Shown: positions 53,468 to 63,982 of the stretch, piece by piece
Layout: each line of letters begins with the position of its first letter
Position numbering within the stretch: the first letter of the stretch is position 1
Source: Gracilaria gracilis
Lineage: Eukaryota; Rhodophyta; Florideophyceae; Gracilariales; Gracilariaceae
Assembly: GCA_030374805.1 (NCBI GenBank)
Contig: JARGSG010000027.1
Coordinates: forward strand, 248,001-312,000
Direction of reading: 5' to 3'
Length of the DNA: 64,000 nucleotides
Translations under genes and position numbers: made by a program
Notes under the pieces: model-generated
Told to the model about the DNA's origin: nothing
Seen by the model: only the letters and a program-made list of their open reading frames with translations
Database searches by the model: none

Positions 53468-54682
53468 TCAGGGCGGTCGTAGTGGCGGTAAGGACGATGA
53501 CGACCACGGCCATCCGAATCGCCACAGCACCAACGTCAGCAGCGTGCCGCCGTAGATGAGCGAGAAGGCGACCAGGCGGAAGGCGCCCTTGCGCGCGCGC
53601 GTGAGCATTCCGAACAGCAGCAGCGCGGCGAAGGTCGCGAGCGCGGAAAGGTGCTCCCGCAGCGGCGCAGCCGCGGCGACGGCTGCAGCAGCGGCGCGCG
53701 CTGTGGGCGTTGCGCCGCACAGAAAGGCGGCGCGGAAGGTGGCGCACGACAGCAAAAGGCCGTACACGTAGCTGCACTTGACCCAGAAGCCCTGGATGGA
53801 GACGAGCGTCATGCCGTACGCCGCGGCGGTCATGACGATGGATCTCCGTCGCGCCTCGCGCCACTGCACGTGCTGCCATCGCACGACGTCGCCGACGTGG
53901 TGGCTGGCGCACGAGCGTTGCCACACGCTGCTTTCCAGGCGACTGCCGCAGGTGATGACGAACACGCCCAGCACAAAGCCCAGAATAGTGTCGGAGGGGT
54001 AGTGCGCGCCCACGTTGATGCGCGCAAAAGCGGTGAGAGCGGCCACGCCCAGAATGGCCGCCCACAGTTTGACGGCGCTGAGCGGGGTGGTTAGTAAGCC
54101 TTCCAGTTGCAGCGACTGCGCGATGAGCCAGGAGAAGACCACCGCACACGCGACGGCGCGCGACGGGAAGGAGGAGGTGCGGTCCTGTCGGATGGGTAGT
54201 GCGCGTCCAACCATCCACGGGCGCGGGCGGAAGATGAACTTTTTGGGCACCTGACTGACGATGCCCAACACCAAGAGAACGGAGGAGCAAAGCGCGGCGG
54301 CCATGTCGTAGCGCAGGGCGTACAGAGTGGGCGGGGCGACCAGAGAAACCTCGATGGAGGTGAAGAAGGTCAAGCCCATGCTGAACACATGTACCAAGCC
54401 ATCGGTACGTCGCTGACACAAGGCCACCACACGATCGTCGAATGCGGCAAAGCCGCGCTCCAACAGCGAAGGGAAGGGCAGCTGAAAGCGAGTACGCGGC
54501 GGCAACATGAAACTAGGCGGTGCGGAAGAAGAAGAGGAGCGCGTAGTGACCTCACACTTTGGCGAGGCGAGTACCGTTGGTACTTTGCAGCGTTCCATAC
54601 GTGCTCTGAGCAGCAACAAGAACACAATCACAATCACACACGGCACGGATTGCAGCGCTTCCAGCGACAGCGTCATGCACAC
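53468..54682 (-). CDS. PAP2-superfamily membrane phosphatase-like protein
   Basis: 404 residues; later Met codons at residues 29 and 59 are alternatives. Several hydrophobic segments (for example 104-120, 128-145, 176-192, 205-220) flank the PAP2 signature: motif 1 K147-x6-R154-P155 (KKFIFRPRP), motif 3 R221-x5-H227-x3-D231 (RINVGAHYPSD). Motif 2, normally PSGH, reads PSRA (173-176), so its usual His is not at the expected place. Family members hydrolyse lipid phosphates or act in related phosphotransfer at membranes. The C-terminal part (about 240-404) is hydrophobic with an Ala-rich stretch. It lies just upstream of the acyl-CoA synthetase on the same strand, so both may act in lipid metabolism, but no operon is implied. 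Confidence 0.8.
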   Translation of the reverse strand: MCMTLSLEALQSVPCVIVIVFLLLLRARMERCKVPTVLASPKCEVTTRSSSSSAPPSFMLPPRTRFQLPFPSLLERGFAAFDDRVVALCQRRTDGLVHVFSMGLTFFTSIEVSLVAPPTLYALRYDMAAALCSSVLLVLGIVSQVPKKFIFRPRPWMVGRALPIRQDRTSSFPSRAVACAVVFSWLIAQSLQLEGLLTTPLSAVKLWAAILGVAALTAFARINVGAHYPSDTILGFVLGVFVITCGSRLESSVWQRSCASHHVGDVVRWQHVQWREARRRSIVMTAAAYGMTLVSIQGFWVKCSYVYGLLLSCATFRAAFLCGATPTARAAAAAVAAAAPLREHLSALATFAALLLFGMLTRARKGAFRLVAFSLIYGGTLLTLVLWRFGWPWSSSSLPPLRPP

Positions 54683-54776
54683 GGCAGCTGCAACGGCGTG
54701 TGCTCAACGCTTTTGATGTCCGTCGTCTTCTTCTCGCGCTGTCGCTGTCGCAGCCGCTGTTGCGCTACCCTTGGTA

Positions 54777-54777
<1 letters not shown>

Positions 54778-54817
<40 letters not shown>

Positions 54818-54838
54818 TCTCTCTCACTCTCTCTCGCT
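54778..54838. repeat. (CT)n microsatellite
   Basis: Almost uninterrupted CT dinucleotides (GA on the other strand), with a few CACT interruptions. It lies about 100 bp upstream of the PAP2-like gene and could affect its promoter. Confidence 0.9.
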
Positions 54839-54989
54839 GCCGTTTGCTCTCGCGCGCGCCAACACACGCCGCGCGACCGTGGAGCACGTGTGTCTGCTAT
54901 TTCTTTTTGTTTCTTTTTTTATTTTATACCTCTGTGAGCGCGCGACACGCCACCACACGCGCGACCGCCAATTATCTACCCTTGGGGTA

Positions 54990-55472
54990 ATGTAAATGTG
55001 CACACGCGCCGCTCCACCGCCGCCACCGCCCTCCCTGCCGTCGCCGCCGCCGCTGCCGCCCCGCCTCCCGCCGCCTCCGCGCCGTCGCGCGCCCTTTACA
55101 GTCGCAGTTTGGCGCGGCGCGGGGTGTGCGCCGAGTGCTTGCCGCGCGCCGACACGCGGCAGCCAGCGACTTACCTTCATCGCGCACATGCCCGCGCCGC
55201 AAAAAAGGCGCGCGTGTCTTTTGGCGCTCAAACAAACAGTCGCTCCTTGTGAACGGCTGCAGCCGCAGCGCCGCGTCGCTGCGCCGCCCGTCGTTCGGCC
55301 GTCGCGATCATCGCGTGGCTTCCAACACACGCGCGAGCTCCGACTTGTACAGCCTCCTTTTTCTTTTTTTAAACGTTACAGTGGAGCTTGTCTTGCTTCT
55401 ACAACAGCCTCTGTCCAAGTTAGCGTCTATACCACTGTCAAAACTGCCGCCCCGCTACGTATCGCCCTCTCA
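54990..55472. other. GC-rich low-complexity spacer, no supported gene
   Basis: CCG/CCT-rich sequence around 55010-55100 yields long proline- or arginine-rich frames on both strands by composition alone. It separates the PAP2-like gene from the SANT-like gene. Confidence 0.5.
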
Positions 55473-56798
55473 CTAACACCATTCACTATCTCTCGACATT
55501 GTCACCGAGGAATCTCTGCTCGTGTGACCGCACCGATTACCACCACCACCACCACCACCACCACCGCCGCCGCCGCCACCGCCGCCGCCGCTTGCTGCCG
55601 GCTGCTCTTCCACACTTGCGATCACGCCCTTGGCCCGCAGGATGCGCAAATGGTTGGCACATTGCTCGTGCGTCCGACGAGGCGAGAAATGACGTGCCAC
55701 GCGTCGTCTCATCTCCGCTTCGCCCATCGCTTGGAATTTGTCCACAAGTTCAATAAACAGCTTATTCTCTTGCGCTGTCCAGTTAATCCTTCGTCGCTTC
55801 GTTCCTCCAACTCCATCCTGCTCTGTTTCCACTGACCGTCGTTTGCGATTCCTCCTTAGTGATCGAGTTGTCGCTCCACAAACTTCCTTCTTCACTTGCT
55901 TCGTACACTCTGCACTTTGTGCACCAATACGCTGGTTTGGCTTGCATGCTTCCGCTTCCTTCTCTTTCAAAACCGCGCTGCAAGCTTCCATCTTCTCCTC
56001 TTCCGAAACACTTGTGGCGCCTTCCACTTGCTTGCTCTTCTTCTGCTCACCTACATCGTCATCATCCATGCAAACTTCTTCCTCCAGCTCCTCTTTGCTT
56101 TCCGCCTCACCACCCTTTTGAACATCCACATTAACTTTTGTATCCTGTCTGTTCACAGGGATTCTAATCTTTAGCCTGCCGTTTTCCCCCGTAAATGCTT
56201 TCGCCGATCCTGTTGTTTCCTTCTTGTTGTCCCCCTTGTTGTCCCCCTTGTTGTCCCCCTTGTTGACTTCGCTGCAACCATGAGTCCTTCCCTCACATGC
56301 AGCCCGCTCAGTGCGTCCACACTCTTGAGGCGCATCCGCTTGCCTCTGCTTGTCGCCACACGCAGTCGTTGTCGTAACTGGCGGCTTGCTATTGTCGGCT
56401 ACAACTTCCTCCACATTTTTCTCAGCCCAACTTGAGTGTCCATATCTCTGAATCATCTCATTCTTCGCGGCGAACACGTCAACAATCTGTCGCTTCACAG
56501 CATGAAGCAGCTCGGCCTCCTGGCTGTACAGTTGCACAATGATCGATATCAAGTTGGAATAGTCGCCCACATACCTCTTCAGTTGCGAATCGTCGTCCTT
56601 TCCGTGCACCCTTTCTCTGGCGCATTGGATGGTACCCTCGGCTGAACACAGTAGGTCGCGAAGGATGGTCCACCCACTCATTCGCATTCCCATGCACGAT
56701 TTCAGGTCTTTGCTCACCACGAAGAACTTGTCCACTTCATGGAGCTTCTCTGACTCCACGAGCAATGATGCTTGAAACAACAGGTCCAGGTTGTTCAT
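55473..56798 (-). CDS. SANT/Myb-like domain protein with poly-glycine run
   Basis: 441 residues from MNNLDLLFQ at 56798 (the frame is open to 56855, 19 codons more). The N-terminal 130 residues are predicted helical, without a known motif. The middle is low complexity: NKGD repeated three times, then acidic (EELEEEVCMDDDDVGE). A basic stretch (RSLRRNRKRRSVE; KRRRINW) could be a nuclear signal and leads into a SANT/Myb-like domain at about 336-390 (NWTAQENKLFIELVDKFQAM ... QCANHLRILRAKGVI), with a spaced W and hydrophobic third-helix residues. A run of 17 Gly follows. It is likely a nuclear chromatin or DNA-binding factor. It lacks the telobox VDLKDKWR of telomere-binding Myb proteins. Confidence 0.7.
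   Translation of the reverse strand: MNNLDLLFQASLLVESEKLHEVDKFFVVSKDLKSCMGMRMSGWTILRDLLCSAEGTIQCARERVHGKDDDSQLKRYVGDYSNLISIIVQLYSQEAELLHAVKRQIVDVFAAKNEMIQRYGHSSWAEKNVEEVVADNSKPPVTTTTACGDKQRQADAPQECGRTERAACEGRTHGCSEVNKGDNKGDNKGDNKKETTGSAKAFTGENGRLKIRIPVNRQDTKVNVDVQKGGEAESKEELEEEVCMDDDDVGEQKKSKQVEGATSVSEEEKMEACSAVLKEKEAEACKPNQRIGAQSAECTKQVKKEVCGATTRSLRRNRKRRSVETEQDGVGGTKRRRINWTAQENKLFIELVDKFQAMGEAEMRRRVARHFSPRRTHEQCANHLRILRAKGVIASVEEQPAASGGGGGGGGGGGGGGGGGNRCGHTSRDSSVTMSRDSEWC
55539..55589. repeat. GGN trinucleotide run coding for 17 glycines
   Basis: ACC/GCC triplets on the plus strand (9 ACC, 4 GCC, 1 ACC, 3 GCC). A likely site of length variation between strains. Confidence 0.9.
56225..56264. 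repeat. 12-bp tandem repeat coding for NKGD units
   Basis: TTGTCCCCCTTG-type unit repeated three times in the SANT-like gene, in frame. Confidence 0.8.
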
Positions 56799-56859
56799 GC
56801 TGAATGCAGCTGTTTTCCAAAGATGAACCAAAAATCGAGTGTGTGTGCGAACCACAGCG

Positions 56860-58705
56860 CCTATTTGTCAAGACCCCACTGGGTGTGCCTTCACGTTTTG
56901 AGATCACAGGATAGCAAGAGCGGAAGAATGAGCCCAACAAGAGCTAACGAGAACAAGAGCAAATACTCAAGCACGCGGGGGGCGGCCGTGCTGGTGGAAA
57001 GGGGGGCGGGGGGCAAGGTTTCAAGGTTGGCAGATGATTGCCCGTTTAACGTACCCCGTCGTATTAGACGGTACGGTAGATTGTGTGTACCGACAGTTCG
57101 GTGGAAAACGGCACCAAGTCATGGAGGCTATTCGTTTGAATTGCCCCAAAAAGTATCAAAACAAGTAGCACGAACAACAACACATTCGTCGTGTTAAGAA
57201 TGTAAACGTCCCCCATTCGTACCTTAACGGGAGCTTACAATTGTGTTCACATTGCCGCTGATTAATTGCAGTGAACAGTGCATTTGGGATCGGCTGCTGT
57301 GCAAAGCTACCAAGCAAACAATCTTTGTGGCGGATTGTTCAATAAAATATTCGCGTTCGACAACTTTCGGAACTCCCTCCTCACGTCGCATGGCGGAGCT
57401 TTCAGTGTGCGGTTGTTAAAATGGTGGGCAGAATTATCAGCAGTACTTTCCTTTCACGGAGCCACCGTGTTACCATTGTATGTAACAACACCAACCAAAG
57501 AGTTGGCTCGATGATGCACTCTAATGGTAAAGATAGGGGGATGCGGCCCTCCTTGTTGATGCGAATATCTTTAGGAGAGGCTTGAGAGAAATCAAGAAAA
57601 CATTGCTTTGGTTTGCACATAGTGCAGCCCTTCTTCTCGTCAATCAGAAAGGCATGGGGCATAACAAGTCAAGAGTTGGGTTCATGGCTCAAACTGGTAT
57701 GTTGTGGGACGAGAGAGCATTTCTGTAATCGCAGCGGGAAAAATTCAGGTTGCATTTGTCGTCTGTAAAAACAGGTATGTGTTTGAGTGAGTTGGGTCAT
57801 CAAGGCGACAAGTCGTAGCTTGAACGTCGCTCAGACGGCGCCAATCTGAGCAAGGAGCTCACTCACCGTGAACATGGCGAGTAAGAAGCAAGATGTCTCA
57901 TTTCTTTTTTACCTTCGCAGATATGAATGCTCCAACAGCCCAGCATCCTTCCCTAAGCACGAGAGCCTCTGGCAGAAAGTACATTTAGCATGTCGCATAG
58001 ACAAAAAGCGATTTGCCACTCGGAAACAGTCAGGCGCTGAAATCAATTAAGGCTCCCCTGATCAACACTGCGCGTGCCTTTTTGCTCTTCAGTCGTAGAG
58101 ACGCAGAGCGAAGATAATCATTAAACGGGCGCCTTCAAGATACTTGTGTTGTAATAAACGTGGAGGGCCAGATATTCGCATTCCCACAAAGTTATCTATG
58201 GCTAACGTTCCCCTTGTTACTACCAATAGATACAATCCGGAGGGCTTGCTGTAATTTCGTTTGGTACCAACGGTACCAGTGGATTCTATCTACCGTTGGT
58301 AGATACTCAGTAGAACATGCACATCAATTCGCATAACAATGGACATGATGATGAATGAAAAGTGATATTGCTCCGCGAATTAAAGACGGAATCACACTGG
58401 TTGATTAACAACACCCACTCAAACTCAAAAAAAAATGGTTCTCTCACGATTCGAGACTGTATTATTATACTCGATGCTGATTCACAAGGCGCCGCCGCTG
58501 TTAAGTTACCGGTCGATATGCGAACAAGACCGGCAGTTGAACGATGCGACTCAGAACATGTGCGTCCGACTGCCAACAACAAAATGTCTCCGTTTAATGG
58601 CTCTGTATAAGATGAATGCGGAGCTTGCCATGAGACGAACAACAATTTGACTTGGGGATACATCCATAGTTTACCACATCTTGTTAATCAAGAGGATGTT
58701 ATATA
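56860..58705. other. Intergenic, no supported gene
   Basis: Between the start of the SANT-like gene and the stop of the DHH-CBS gene. Only short frames. Small palindromic blocks built on ACGGTACC/ACCGTTGG occur at 58263-58300. The right part is AT-rich, including a possible 3' end region of the DHH-CBS gene. Confidence 0.4.
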
Positions 58706-58708
58706 AAG

Positions 58709-60385
58709 TCAGGTCCATTTGCGATGATTATGAGTCATGTTCTCAGGTACAAGCCGTCTCGCAACCAACACATCCATGCGACTTATAACACCCACAAGCC
58801 GGCCATCATCCACAATAGGCAGCACTCCCATCGTATCCTCAGCAACCATTTTGGCAGCCTCATAAAAGGGAGTGTCAGGGCTCACACTAATAATATTTTG
58901 GTGCATCCAAGCAGCAACCGGCATTGAATAGGCGGCGTAGCCCCTCTTTCTCTCAGCCAGCTTAACATCCTGCACGGAGATGAGCCCGAGAAGTGACAGG
59001 TCGTTATTAACGACAGGAAGTATCTGATGGCCGTGCAACGCCATAAGCGCTCTTACATCACTGATCAGCGACGTTGGTAAAACAGTTACCAAATCGGTGC
59101 TCATGAAGTGGGAAACCGGGCGCGGCTGTGGAATTTGCTTTGAGGCGTCTGCCACCAGCTGCTGCACGATTTGACGCGCCCTCTGTTCCGTAACCTTGAG
59201 CGACGCCGACGCGGCACGTGCGTGTCCACCACCTCCCAGCGGTTGGAACAAACTGCGAAAATCGATTCCATCCACGCGCGCTCGCGCCCTCCCGATTATA
59301 GACAGCTGCTTGACCGTGTCCGGCGCCGACGCATTGGAGTTTGACAACGGCGACGGCGATGGCGACGACAGCGATGCGTTGTGCGGCTGCTCAAGCGCTT
59401 TTCTCTTCGCCTTCCTCCCTCTCGAGTTGAGGTACGCCAGAATTAGAACGTCCACGTTGGCGATGTCCAGCACGTCATTCGCCACCGCGCTCATGCCTTT
59501 CAAAAACGTCCCGCCGCTCAGAATCAACGAAGCAACCTCCAAGCCGTTCACGCTGTGCCTCTCCAGGTTGGCCAGCGCCGTGCTGAGCGCGTTTTGCTGC
59601 TCGTCCGTCAGCATGGTGTGCGAGAACTCGGCGATGGAACGCTGAATGACGCCCTGAGACATGAGCCAAGCCAGCGCCTCAACGTCGCGCGAAGTGGTGT
59701 GCTCAAACGTGAGCGAGCCCGTGTCAGAATGAATGGCAAGCGCCAACAAAGTGGCCTCCGCCGGCGTGAGTTCAATGGCGGCGTCGCGAAGCTTCTCACA
59801 GATTATAGTAGCAACGGCGCCGACAGGCTCCACGACCACGCGCAAGTTGCGGTTTTCAATGTCGCATTGACGACCGAGGTGATGGTCATACACCTCCACC
59901 TCTTCAGCGTACGTGGGCCAGTCGGCCGCCACACCCAGTCGATCGGAGCGCATAGTATCAACGATGCCAACCCATCTCAAGCGCATGGGGTCCACTGCTT
60001 GCGGGGTGAGAATCTTGTACAGCTGTCTGTGAAGCGACAAGAAGCGTCGAACGGCCGGCGACTCCCCGCCGGGCGTGACGACCAGCGTAAGCGGCCCTCG
60101 CAGCTTGGCGAGCCCCACGGCAGCCGCCAGCGAGTCGAAGTCGGCGGTAGAATGCGTGAGCACAATATCAAGGTCCTTCTTCACAGGCGCGCCATTTCCG
60201 TCGGCGGGCGTCGAGTGTTTCGCGCGGCGCGAGCGAGACGGTGGCGCGGAACGCGACGCGTGGTCAGTGGTGCAGGCCCGTACGTACAGCAAAGGCGTGG
60301 GCGGCGGCGAACGGGACGCAAACGAGCGTTTGAGACGGGCGGCCAGCGCGGGCGCTGCGGTGAAGGCGACGCGGAGGCGCTTCAT
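58709..60385 (-). CDS. DHH-DHHA1 phosphoesterase fused to two CBS domains
   Basis: 558 residues from MKRLRVAFTAAP at 60385 (the frame is open 41 codons further). The first 50-60 residues are Arg/Ala/Ser-rich with no acidic residues, like an organelle targeting peptide. The DHH domain follows: TADFDSLAAA with the metal-binding D-x-D at about 80-85, GIVDT, and YDHH at about 166-169, SDTG later. The DHHA1 region has GGGGHARAASA. The last about 130 residues hold two CBS repeats (FMSTDLVTVLPTSLISDVRA; ILPVVNNDLSLLGLISV; ISVSPDTPFYEAAKMVAED; VLPIVDDGRLVGVISRMD). In bacteria this DHH-CBS module is often fused to a tRNA nucleotidyltransferase domain, which is absent here. A nucleotide-regulated organellar phosphoesterase is a reasonable guess. 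Confidence 0.85.
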   Translation of the reverse strand: MKRLRVAFTAAPALAARLKRSFASRSPPPTPLLYVRACTTDHASRSAPPSRSRRAKHSTPADGNGAPVKKDLDIVLTHSTADFDSLAAAVGLAKLRGPLTLVVTPGGESPAVRRFLSLHRQLYKILTPQAVDPMRLRWVGIVDTMRSDRLGVAADWPTYAEEVEVYDHHLGRQCDIENRNLRVVVEPVGAVATIICEKLRDAAIELTPAEATLLALAIHSDTGSLTFEHTTSRDVEALAWLMSQGVIQRSIAEFSHTMLTDEQQNALSTALANLERHSVNGLEVASLILSGGTFLKGMSAVANDVLDIANVDVLILAYLNSRGRKAKRKALEQPHNASLSSPSPSPLSNSNASAPDTVKQLSIIGRARARVDGIDFRSLFQPLGGGGHARAASASLKVTEQRARQIVQQLVADASKQIPQPRPVSHFMSTDLVTVLPTSLISDVRALMALHGHQILPVVNNDLSLLGLISVQDVKLAERKRGYAAYSMPVAAWMHQNIISVSPDTPFYEAAKMVAEDTMGVLPIVDDGRLVGVISRMDVLVARRLVPENMTHNHRKWT

Positions 60386-60586
60386 GTCGCGCAGCAGACG
60401 CCGCGGCTGATGACGAAGGAGCCATTGCGGATGGACAACGCGTGTTGCGATCTGCGCTGCTTCTCGATCGGGTGGTTGAGCGCTTTCACACGTGGGACGC
60501 CAATGCACTCACCAATACGTGGCGTGGCATGCCGTGCGGAACCCTGGAAACTGCAAAGGCCACAGAAATGATCTGATTGGTCACGG

Positions 60587-60975
60587 TGTAGCAAGTCAAT
60601 TGGTTTTTCAGAATGTTTTGGTTTTTGCTTACTATTTTAAGTTTTTTGCAAAGCTTAAGTTTTTCAATAAAATATAATTTATTCTAACTTTTTGTATAGA
60701 ACGCTTTTGTCGGGGGAGGCACTTCTAGGCTCTCCTTCCCGCTCTGCGCTTGGAGCGAGAAGACGGGAGAGAGATAAGCGCGCGACAAGAGTAGTTTATG
60801 TAGACTTTACTAAATAGAAGTAGAAGCACTGTACTTATTTTAATTCTTCAACTAAAATATCCCAACAATAAACTACAACAATAAATATACTAAGCATTAC
60901 AACAATAGTTTCTAACATAGCATTCCAACAATAAAACCATTTCTTTAAAACACAGTCTTTTACAATTTCATAACA
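60587..60975 (-). repeat. 3' LTR of element A copy 2
   Basis: 389 bp, plus-strand TGTAGCAAG...CATAACA, matching 7057-7447 with many substitutions. It is followed on the right by the purine tract (minus strand GTTTTAGAAAGAGAGTAAT, 60976-60994). Confidence 0.9.
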
Positions 60976-61073
60976 ATTACTCTCTTTCTAAAACTATTAA
61001 TTGTCGTCTATTAACTTCATTTTTTCCACAGCAATATATCGATTTAAGATTCATAAATGCTGTCGAGAAGCAT

Positions 61074-61565
61074 TTAGAACAAACTGATTTTCGAAAACTG
61101 CAGAAAATTGGGAGGCAGCACCATATCTAAAAAAGGCTCGAATTCAAAAGAGAAGTGATTGTCGTCCGGGAACTCTTCCATGTGAATCAAAGCACTTTCA
61201 ACAGCTTCCATAAAAATATCAGCAATATCCAGTGTGAGATGTCCATACTGTGAGAAGCGGTAGCAGTAAAGAAACAAAACATATTCCCCATGCACGTTAT
61301 GCATTACGTTATTACCATAAACCTTAAATAACTTTCGGGTGATTATTGCGTTTTCCTATGTCAAGAATGGTCCTCTGAGTTGGATAAATGCAAAACTAAC
61401 ATGACAAGAGGCCCAAGTAAGACGAATTCTTTCCCAGAAATTTTCAACCTTTCTATCAAACCACGTTAGCATCCTTCGTTTTCTCAATATTACTGATTCA
61501 AAAAACTGCCTTGCGGTATCGAGTCGGAGGTTTCTAGCGGCTTCGTTTCCGTTTTTGGTCGCCAT
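61074..61565 (-). pseudogene. Extra small ORF of element A, copy 2 (broken)
   Basis: Homologue of 287-799. It starts at 61565 inside the pol frame (pol ends 61490, the same 76-nt overlap) and is interrupted by a TAG near 61355, where copy 1 has a Glu codon. Reading on, 61304-61074 restores the acidic C-terminal half (YVLFLYCYRFSQYGHLTL; IHMEEFPDDNHFSFEFEP), ending before the polypurine tract. Confidence 0.7.
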
Positions 61566-62680
61566 GATGTATACTTTTCGATGAGTTCCGGTTTGGCGGA
61601 TGTTATTAGTGTTTGACTATCGACCCAGTGATTTTCAGTGTCTTCCGTGCTTTTATAGTGAACTAGATACTGCAGGCGACTGCGTCGAATTCGGTGGTCG
61701 AGAATCTTCTCAATGCGATTTTCTGGAACCGTGACGAGTTTCTTTGCTTTTATAGAGGGTACATCCTTGTGTTGACCTTCAGTACTCTTAGGTTGCACGA
61801 ATGGATTCAGCAATGATACATGGAAGGTGTGATGAATTCGTTCCAGCTTCTGAGGTAATTTTAATTCATATGATCGACCTTCAGCTAAAACCTTACGCGC
61901 GGGGTATGGTCCTATGTATTTTGGCGCCAGCTTCTTGGTACGTCCTTCTTTGAAGTTCAAATTCTTGGTAGAAAGCATAACCCTATCACCAACTTTGAAT
62001 ATTGGTTCCTCGCGGTTCAGGTTGATATCGTCTACCATTTTTAGATTAGTTGCTTCAATGGATTCTTTTGCGACTTCCGTTGCATACTTAATATTAGCAA
62101 TGAATTTGGCCGTAGCATCGTTTCTATTTCGGTTCCATCATGATGAAAGAAATCCGAAATAGTAACTGGGTGATGACCATATTCTAGGAAAAAAGGAGTT
62201 TCCTTTGTGGAATCATTGATGTAGTTATTATATGCAAATTCCAGACCAGAGAGGTATATATCCCAGTCTTTTTGCGTATAACTAATGAAACATGGTAGCA
62301 TTTCTTCCAGAGTTCGGAATCCACGGTGTGATTGTCCATCGGTTTGAGGATGAAATGCAGTGGAGAGGTTAAGTGTTACCTTCAATATTTGCATTAGTTC
62401 TTTCCAGAAATTCCCTGTAAATCTTGAATCTCTGTCAGATATGATTTTTCGCGGTAGTCCGTGGTGCTTGTAGATATCCTTGTAGAAAACCTCTGCTGTG
62501 TCCTTTGCATTGACATTGCTCTTCATAGAGATTAAAGTGAGTTCTCTTAGAGAGTTTATCCACAACCACTAGGATTGAGCACATTCCATCCTTTGTTTTG
62601 GGTAAGTCAAATATGAAATCCATATGGATTACTTCCCATTTCTTACTAGGTGGAGGAAATGGACGAAGAAGTCCCTTCAT
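61490..62680 (-). pseudogene. Integrase and chromodomain, element A copy 2
   Basis: 62680-62435 and 62565-62041 carry the integrase core in two frames (HMDFIFDLPKTKDG; ISDRDSRFTGNFWK; HPQTDGQSHRGF, where His replaces the catalytic Glu region residue seen as SER in copy 1). 62038-61490 carries the GPY/F module and chromodomain (KYIGPYPARKVLAEGRSYEL; EKILDHRIRRSRLQYLVHYK). Confidence 0.87.
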
Positions 62681-62722
62681 TTTTTGATTAGTACTTTTGG
62701 CTTCTTGACATCTAGGACAACT

Positions 62723-63982
62723 TCATACGAATTCCTTGATGTCCTTATTCATTCCAGGCCAAAAGAAATCTCTTTTCATTAGCGTTATCGTACGTTGGCT
62801 TCCTCGGTGGGCACCTAACAATGATTGATGATTATCAATGATGAGTTGTTTCTTAATATCCCCCTCCGGGATACATAGACATTGTTCGAAGTACAGTCTT
62901 TTGTTCTTCCAATGAAAAGGTTCCTGAACATTTGCGATAACTTCTTTAAAGAATTCGTCTTTCTTGTAACCTTCAGTAAGGTTCTTTAGTGTTTCTTCTT
63001 TTATTTTAATTGTAGTTATGTTTAGAAGTCTTCGGATAATGTCAGAGGAGACGTTTTCCCGTTCTTTATGTTTGCGAGACAAAGCGTCTGCAACTCTGTT
63101 ATTCTTTCCTTTTCAGTATTTGATTTCATAATCAAATTCTTGCATGAACTCCACCCATCTCGCTTGCTTTCTGGAAAAAAATTTTTGTTATTCCAGATAC
63201 TTAAGAGATTGATAATCAGTAAATATAACAAACTTAGATCCATGTAAGTATGATCTCCATGTTTCAAGAGCATGTATTATAGCTAATAACTCTCTTTCGT
63301 GCGTCGAGTAGCCTTGCTCAGCGCTTGACAACTTCTTAGAGGTATATGCTATCGGTCTGCTCCCTTTATTATCTGTTTGGGATAATACGGCGCCTATTCC
63401 TGTTTCTGAGGCGTCCGCCGTTAATTCATATGGTTTGTATCGATCTGCACATCTTAATATTGGTGTGTTACTTAACACAATTGTAAGATTGTTAAAAGCA
63501 TTCTGCTATTCTTCTTTCCATTGGAATGGAATACTCTTCTTTGTAAGGTCGGACAGTGGAGCAGCTATCTTTGAGAAGTCTGTAACAAACCTTCTATAGT
63601 AATTGCATAATCCAAGGAAGCTTTGAACTTCTGTTATATTGGAAGGTATTTCCCAATTACTGATGGCTTCAGTCTTCTTTGGACTAACTTTAATTCCTTC
63701 AGAAGTTATAATGTGTCCCAAGTATTCAATGGAACTTTTCATAAATTCACATTTGGATAACTTCCCATAAAGTTCGTTCTTCTTTAATATTTCAAATACT
63801 GTTCGTAGGTGTTTTAGATGCTCTTCTTTCGTTTTACTATAAACGAGTATATCGTCTAAGTAAACAAGTACGTATCCATCCAAATATTCTCTGAATAAGA
63901 TGTTCATATAGGCCCGAAAACATCCTGGAGCTCCAGTGAGTCCAAAGGGTGGCACTAGATAATCGAATTTGAAGGACAACAC
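62723..63982 (-). pseudogene. RT, RNase H and integrase zinc finger, element A copy 2
   Basis: 63982-63506 has the RT palm with an intact YLDD (LVYLDDILVYSKTKEE) and thumb. 63478-63188 has RNase H (LTADASETGIGAVLSQ). 63082-62723 has the integrase zinc-finger region (HQSLLGAHRGSQRTITLMKR). Stops near 63505, 63187 and 62722 separate the parts. The uninterrupted RT sequence at 63901-63930 is the empty-site reference for the 774-bp insertion in copy 1. Confidence 0.9.

Noticed and set aside
52213-53559. 448-residue plus-strand frame opposite the acyl-CoA synthetase
   Set aside because: It mirrors the GC-rich coding strand of a confidently identified gene and has no motif of its own.
54996-55835. 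279-residue proline/threonine-rich plus-strand frame
   Set aside because: Produced by CCG/CCT and ACC triplet runs; the right part is the reverse of the SANT-like gene.
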